Shown here: positions 40,791-44,019 of the stretch, one piece after another
Position numbering within the stretch: position 1 is the stretch's first letter
Layout of the letters: every line of letters starts with the position of its first letter
From: a virus
Strand: one strand, 5' to 3'
Length of the DNA: 44,019 bases
IMG/VR virus record: IMGVR_UViG_3300037293_000084
Span: 1 to 44,019 of that record
Translations under genes and position numbers: made by a program
Notes under the pieces: generated by a model
Seen by the model: only the letters and a program-made list of their open reading frames with translations
What the model was told of the DNA's origin: nothing
Database searches by the model: none

Positions 40791-40919
40791 ATGGAGTTAT
40801 TATTAAAAGTAAAAATTAAGCTAGAGAGTTTAGGCTGGAACTGTGAAAACATGACAAAAGAACAGGAGGAGTATCTGTTAGATGTTGTAAACTCTACAAA
40901 AGAATTATTAACAAATTAA
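40791..40919 (+). CDS. small acidic hypothetical protein (42 aa)
   Basis: The ORF begins ten bases after the RusA stop and encodes two probable helices (LLLKVKIKLESLGWNCENM, EEYLLDVVNSTKELL). The spacing and A-rich leader support it. Function unknown. Confidence 0.45.
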   Translation: MELLLKVKIKLESLGWNCENMTKEQEEYLLDVVNSTKELLTN

Positions 40920-40930
40920 TTTATTTAAAT

Positions 40931-41029
40931 ATGTCAATTATCAAAGATGCAAAAAAAGAAATGCCTTTAGAGGAAAATAAAAGCGGTTTAAATGTTTCTA
41001 AGGAATCTAAACTACAAAAAGTAGGCTAA
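40931..41029 (+). CDS. small charged hypothetical protein (32 aa)
   Basis: A Lys/Glu-rich peptide (IIKDAKKEMPLEENKSGLN) with a TAATG junction: its stop shares bases with the start of the next gene. This overlap and the leader TTATTTAAAT favour real translation. No function can be given. Confidence 0.4.
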   Translation: MSIIKDAKKEMPLEENKSGLNVSKESKLQKVG

Positions 41030-41481
41030 TGAGCTTTAAGTTTAAAAAATGCGCAGAAAAGGGCTGTGATAGTGAATTTAAGCAATATAATAGCCTGACA
41101 AAGTATTGCAGCCCTATTTGTGCATCTAAAAACAAAAAAGAATCTATTAATAAAAAACCTTTTAAAGCGGTTAAGAAAGTAAGTGATAAAAGGAAAATAG
41201 AAAACGCTAAATATACTGTAATGAGAATCCAGTTTTTAGGAAAGCCTCAAAACAGTATCTGTTTTATAGATGGATGTAATAAAAAAGCTAATACTATAGA
41301 GCATATCTGCGGCAGAAAAGGGTTTTATGATGAGTGGGCTATAGATAATAATATATCTCTTTATCTAGATACTAGATTCTGGAGAGCCTGCTGTTTAGAG
41401 CATAATCTAGAGCTAGAGAATAATCCAGAGTTATCAAAAAAATATCAATTAAATAAAATAACGGGGAAGCCCAAAATATAA
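41029..41481 (+). CDS. NinG/HNH-like zinc protein (150 aa)
   Basis: The N-terminus, KKCAEKGCDSEF with YCSPICASKNK, is a four-cysteine zinc site as in lambda NinG (Rap). The C-terminal half (CFIDGCNKKANTIEHICGRK, then WRACCLEHN) has the Cys/His spacing of an HNH-type nuclease. It probably acts on recombination intermediates. Start overlap with the small gene before indicates coupling. Confidence 0.65.
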   Translation: MSFKFKKCAEKGCDSEFKQYNSLTKYCSPICASKNKKESINKKPFKAVKKVSDKRKIENAKYTVMRIQFLGKPQNSICFIDGCNKKANTIEHICGRKGFYDEWAIDNNISLYLDTRFWRACCLEHNLELENNPELSKKYQLNKITGKPKI

Positions 41482-41486
41482 AAATT

Positions 41487-41879
41487 ATGGCAAATGTTTC
41501 AATTAAAATAAATCTTAAACAGTTTAAGCATAAAGAAACTGAATTAACTAGAAAGGATGGAACAAAGGTAAAATGTTTGATTATCCCTATAGAGGAAAAT
41601 ATGTTATTTGAGGGAGAGAAAGGAACTTATTTAAATCTAACTGCAATAGAGATTAAAAATAAAGTTGGGGATTCTAAAGATACTCACCTAATTAAACAGG
41701 ATATTCCAAAAGATAAATATGATGTTATGACTGATGAGGAAAAAAGGGCTTTTCCTATTGTTGGTAATGCTATCTACTGGGGAGGATTCAAAGAGAGAGA
41801 GCCTCTAGAAAGTCAAAATTTATCTGATGATGATATAGATAGTTTTAATAATGGCGGTATTGATGATTTACCTTTTTAA
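41487..41879 (+). CDS. SSB-like single-strand DNA-binding protein with DDLPF tip
   Basis: 130 residues. An OB-like N-terminal domain (KLKQ-type strands, KVKCLIIPIEENMLFEGEKG, YLNLTAIEIKNKVG) is followed by an acidic tail with NLSDDDIDSFNNGG and the tip IDDLPF, the classic SSB interaction peptide. It would coat single strands during replication and recombination. It ends the operon before a terminator. Confidence 0.72.
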   Translation: MANVSIKINLKQFKHKETELTRKDGTKVKCLIIPIEENMLFEGEKGTYLNLTAIEIKNKVGDSKDTHLIKQDIPKDKYDVMTDEEKRAFPIVGNAIYWGGFKEREPLESQNLSDDDIDSFNNGGIDDLPF

Positions 41880-41904
41880 AAAAGTTAAAAAAATAATTTA
41901 AATG

Positions 41905-41932
41905 AAAGCTCTAGGAAACTAGGGCTTTTTTT
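41905..41932 (+). terminator. terminator after the SSB-like gene
   Basis: AAAGCTCTAG, loop GAAA and CTAGGGCTTT form a ten-pair stem followed by seven Ts. The loop is a GNRA tetraloop. It overlaps the start of the repeated promoter block. Confidence 0.85.
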
Positions 41933-42015
41933 ATGGTTTATTTGTAGAAAGTAAAAATTTATGTAAAAAATATAAAGAAAAGTTTGTAGATTAAAAATAA
42001 AGTCTTAGATTTGTA
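41922..42015 (+). repeat. 94-bp terminator-promoter block, copy 2
   Basis: Aligned without gaps to 32830-32923 (offset 9,092) with three mismatches: two near 41944-41947 and one just before the -7 element. The stems before the block differ in sequence, so only the terminator's 3' arm and the promoter are shared. Confidence 0.92.
41983..42013 (+). promoter_or_regulatory. Bacteroidota-type promoter (TTTG, N19, TAGATTTG), copy 2
   Basis: TTTG at 41983-41986 and TAGATTTG at 42006-42013 with 19 bases between. It drives a short operon of four small genes that ends at the right phage boundary. Confidence 0.8.
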
Positions 42016-42053
42016 CTCAGATAACAACAAAAAAACTTTAAAAAATATAAATT

Positions 42054-42158
42054 ATGAAAAATTTAAAACAAGATTTAAAAGATATGACTTTAGTGTTTTT
42101 TACATGGATAGCTTTTTTTACTTTAGCCGTATTAATAATGCATTTATTAGAATCATGA
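42054..42158 (+). CDS. small single-helix membrane peptide (34 aa)
   Basis: A short charged start (MKNLKQDLKDM) is followed by one hydrophobic helix (LVFFTWIAFFTLAVLIMHLL). It begins about 40 bases after the promoter and its stop overlaps the next start (ATGA). First-gene position under a strong promoter suggests a regulated effect on the membrane. Function unknown. Confidence 0.5.
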   Translation: MKNLKQDLKDMTLVFFTWIAFFTLAVLIMHLLES

Positions 42159-42295
42159 AAATATTAAGAATCTTTAAGAGGAGAAAAAAAAGGATTATTA
42201 TGAGCCAGGAGGCTTTTATATCTTTAACAAAAGAGGAGTGTATATGTAGTTCTATCTGTAATGAGTTTTGTAATGCAAAAATTATAAAAAAATGA
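42155..42295 (+). CDS. small basic, cysteine-containing protein (46 aa)
   Basis: The start at 42155 shares ATGA with the stop of the membrane peptide. The N-terminus is strongly basic (ILRIFKRRKKRIIM), and four cysteines follow (CICSSICNEFC), a possible metal-binding site. An in-frame ATG at 42200 is an alternative start. It overlaps the next gene by four bases. Confidence 0.5.
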   Translation: MKILRIFKRRKKRIIMSQEAFISLTKEECICSSICNEFCNAKIIKK

Positions 42296-42633
42296 GTTAT
42301 ATAGGTAAAACGGAAAAAAGGCTAAAATATCTTTACTTTAAAAAATTAATGCTAGAGATAAAGTTTAAAGAATATCCCACTAATGAGAATAGAGATAAAT
42401 ATGAGAATGTTTGTGAGGATTTAATAGATAATCTATCTAAATTTTATGCTGATTTTATATTTACATACAAAGTAGATAATGATGCTCTTTTTGAAAGTTA
42501 TTTAGCCCTCCCTAAAGATGTAGTAGTAAAGAGCTTATTTTCTAATCTTATTAAAAAATGGGATCAGGATAGAAAAAATGCAGACCCAATAAATAAACAA
42601 AATTTTAATATTCATACTGAACTAAAAAAATAA
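42292..42633 (+). CDS. hypothetical helical protein (113 aa)
   Basis: Mainly helical and charged (KTEKRLKYLYFKKLMLEIKF; KDVVVKSLFSNLIKKWDQD). It overlaps the preceding gene (ATGA). No family recognised. It is part of the four-gene operon under the copy-2 promoter. Confidence 0.55.
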   Translation: MSYIGKTEKRLKYLYFKKLMLEIKFKEYPTNENRDKYENVCEDLIDNLSKFYADFIFTYKVDNDALFESYLALPKDVVVKSLFSNLIKKWDQDRKNADPINKQNFNIHTELKK

Positions 42634-42637
42634 AAAA

Positions 42638-42967
42638 ATGAGTACAAAAAGACCAAAACCAGTAACGGACAAAACAGAGAGAAATATTATAACTAAAGGA
42701 GGTGACTGCTTAAAAAATAATTCTGCTCAATTAGTAGAAAAGGGAAAAGAAGTAATAAACGAGGCTTTAAGCCAGGAGGAGGAGAAAATTAAAAAGGGGT
42801 TTAGGTGGATGAGTAAAAATAGCAGCAAAAAATTAGTTTCTCCTAATAGGATAGAATTAAATTTAAAAGAGGGCTGGACTATTAGAGAATTAATTAAACA
42901 GGAATGTTATAAAAGCGGTGAAAATTGTGAGTATGGATGTAGTGGGATATGTAAAGAAAGCTGTTAA
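42638..42967 (+). CDS. last phage-body gene, with C-terminal cysteine cluster (109 aa)
   Basis: A basic-to-acidic helical protein whose end carries four cysteines in CEYGCSGICKESC, a possible small zinc or iron site. No family recognised. Its stop TAA forms the first bases of a cassette-type palindrome (GTTAACGT), so phage-style coding runs right up to the array. It has phage codon usage. Confidence 0.55.
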   Translation: MSTKRPKPVTDKTERNIITKGGDCLKNNSAQLVEKGKEVINEALSQEEEKIKKGFRWMSKNSSKKLVSPNRIELNLKEGWTIRELIKQECYKSGENCEYGCSGICKESC

Positions 42968-43086
42968 CGTATGGTGCTTTGCGTAGTGCAAGGCTACGGA
43001 AACGTAAACTTTCGGTTTTGCACTAAATATGATGCGAACCTATAATTCCACTAAATCCTTGCATTACGCAAAACACGTGTTAGCAC
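42965..43086. repeat. attC-like palindrome at the right phage boundary
   Basis: The left arm TAACGTATGGTGCTTTGCGT, continuing AGTGCAAGG, matches the reverse complement of CCTTGCATTACGCAAAACAC, continuing GTGTTAGCAC (43057-43086). The loop is about 60 bases. It is the longest and best-paired of these elements, and its left end overlaps a phage stop codon. Confidence 0.65.
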
Positions 43087-43109
43087 TTCGGCTTTTTAAC
43101 CTAAATATT

Positions 43110-43355
43110 ATGAATCCGAAAAATAAAGCGATTGATTTAATTAAAAAGTTTGATGTGAAATATTACTACAAATTTACAAAAGGACAATTCCCTGTGTCAA
43201 TGCATAATTCTGTAATAAAAGAATGTGTTTTGAATTGCATTGAAGAATTGATTTATGAAACATCATTTGAAGTTCCAAATATTAGACAAAGATATTGGAT
43301 TGAAGTAAAAGATATTGTGACTACTGATTTTGATACGTTATGCCAAGCTGAGTGA
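43110..43355 (+). CDS. small phage-type cassette protein (81 aa)
   Basis: The pattern NKAIDLIKKFDV, then KECVLNCIEELIYET and RQRYWIEVKDI, resembles small proteins frequent in Bacteroidota phages (helical, function unknown). ATG 43110 is chosen over an in-frame ATG at 43032 (and a TTG-type start at 43029), because those lie inside the palindrome. The stop TGA is directly followed by the TAACG of the next cassette. Confidence 0.55.
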   Translation: MNPKNKAIDLIKKFDVKYYYKFTKGQFPVSMHNSVIKECVLNCIEELIYETSFEVPNIRQRYWIEVKDIVTTDFDTLCQAE

Positions 43356-43777
43356 TAACGTTCCTCTGCTTTACGCAGTTGTAAATGATTAATAACTAAA
43401 CAAAACAAATAAAGATGGAAACACTTAACGAATTACTTGAAACGATAGAGAAAAACGCAATTAACAACAAGGCTACAATTGAAAATGTAGGTTTATTTGT
43501 AAAAGCGTGGAAAAGAGAAAAAGAAAGTTTACAATTGAGTAAAACAGATGTTAGCGGAAGCTTTTTTTCTATTTACTTTTCTGTTAATGGTATGAAAATG
43601 TGGTATTCACTATTAAAAAACGAAAATGGTATTATAGAAGAAAATTATGTTTCTCATCCTTATAGAAGAGTGACGTACACAAGCAACTTATTAAAGGACA
43701 AAATGTTCCAATTAAAAAAACTTTATCCTCAAAAAGATTGGCATTTTGAAGAGGTTTTTTAAAGTTAGCGCTAACGG
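43356..43777 (+). repeat. 422-bp direct repeat, right copy
   Basis: See the left copy at 1251-1672; same orientation, five mismatches. Here the block follows the stop of the 81-residue gene by one base, and continues into a different palindrome after CTAACGG. Confidence 0.95.
43415..43762 (+). CDS. hypothetical cassette protein, 115 aa (copy 2)
   Basis: It differs from the copy at 1310 at four residues (V/M, M/V, R/S, L/F). The leader, the start and the stop are identical. The reading frame is intact. Function unknown; the duplicate shows that the cassette moves or duplicates as a unit. Confidence 0.7.
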   Translation: METLNELLETIEKNAINNKATIENVGLFVKAWKREKESLQLSKTDVSGSFFSIYFSVNGMKMWYSLLKNENGIIEENYVSHPYRRVTYTSNLLKDKMFQLKKLYPQKDWHFEEVF

Positions 43778-43912
43778 GTTGCCGCTTGGTGCAGCTGCCA
43801 AAACGAAAAATTAATTATAAAAACGAAACGAAATATGAACGACTTATTTTCCAATGAAAACGAAACGGCAATTGCTCCAATAAGCCCGCAATGCGTGCAA
43901 ACGAGTGTTAGC
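43770..43912. repeat. attC-like palindrome with a start codon in its loop
   Basis: GCTAACGGGTTGCCGCTTGG at the left is loosely paired with the reverse complement of GCGTGCAAACGAGTGTTAGC at the right. The ends GCTAAC and GTTAGC are as in the other sites. The pairing is weaker than elsewhere. An ATG at 43835, in frame with the next gene, lies inside the loop. Confidence 0.4.
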
Positions 43913-43927
43913 GGTAGTGCGGACGTG

Positions 43928-44019
43928 ATGAAAACCGTAAATTCTATTTCAGGAGGCAAAACGTCAAGTTATTTAGCCAAACATTATCCGGCAGATTATA
44001 ATTTATTTTCATTAGTTAG
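43928..44019 (+). CDS. PAPS-reductase/adenine nucleotide alpha-hydrolase-like protein, 5' part only
   Basis: The N-terminus MKTVNSISGGKTSSYLAKHY has the PP-loop SGGKTS that binds ATP in PAPS-reductase-like proteins common in phages and mobile elements. The gene runs off the window end. The same frame is open upstream to ATG 43835, through the palindrome's right arm, so the true start is uncertain. The role may lie in nucleotide or sulfur-linked DNA chemistry, but cannot be fixed from this fragment. Confidence 0.6.
   Translation, partial: MKTVNSISGGKTSSYLAKHYPADYNLFSLV

Noticed and set aside
1-44019. The window as a complete circular phage genome with overlapping ends
   Set aside because: Sequence 1-1250 is not a copy of what precedes 43356, and joining base 44019 to base 1 would stop the last gene at once. 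The window looks like a cut-out of a longer contig.

Overview
The window is AT-rich and every convincing gene lies on the + strand. It looks like Bacteroidota DNA, probably a flavobacterial host and its phage. The reasons are promoters of the TAnnTTTG (-7) type, A-rich leaders without Shine-Dalgarno sequences before most genes, and phage protein families typical of that phylum. No integrase, transposase, rRNA, tRNA or CRISPR array is visible.

Three blocks can be told apart by gene content and base or codon habit. (1) Left flank, 1 to about 3.7 kb: small single-ORF units separated by imperfect palindromes that start with TAACG/TAACGG and end with GTGTTAGC/GTGTTATG. This is an integron-like gene-cassette array. 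Its cargo is orphan DNA methyltransferases (two beta-type N6/N4 enzymes, one Dam/D12-type, one broken) plus small unknown proteins. (2) Phage body, about 3.7 to 42.97 kb. (3) Right flank, 42.97 to 44.02 kb: more cassettes, including a second copy of the 115-residue-protein cassette. The two copies form a 422-bp direct repeat about 42.1 kb apart.

The phage body encodes a contractile-tailed (myovirus) phage with a lambda-like head and a Mu/P2-like tail. The order is: small terminase, GpA-type large terminase, gpW-like joiner, portal; then an inserted module of tail fibres and lysis genes (fibres, holin, GH108 endolysin, one-piece spanin, cupin); then S49 protease with a probable nested scaffold, decoration protein, major capsid protein, head-tail connectors, sheath, tube, a tail assembly chaperone with a probable -1 frameshift, tape measure, baseplate J-like/gp46/gp48-like proteins, more fibres, gpN/gpP-like hub proteins and a spike. 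From 32.8 kb comes an early/replication block: small proteins, an XRE regulator, a DUF1351-like coiled coil, a RecT-like annealing protein, a YqaJ/lambda-type exonuclease, winged-helix proteins, a replication initiator carrying its own iterons, a RecA/DnaB-type ATPase with an SSB-like tail, a RusA resolvase, a NinG/HNH-like zinc protein and an SSB-like protein.

Regulation is partly readable. Terminators followed at once by TAnnTTTG promoters divide the genome at 7.75, 16.05, 32.82 and 41.92 kb. The last two share a 94-bp near-identical terminator-promoter block. A promoter plus structured terminator at 37.53-37.64 kb looks like a small RNA or attenuator just before the replication initiator. 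The most unusual points are the cassette arrays abutting a complete phage gene set, the iterons whose DNA sequence is kept across a change of reading frame, and the SSB-like tail on the helicase-like ATPase.
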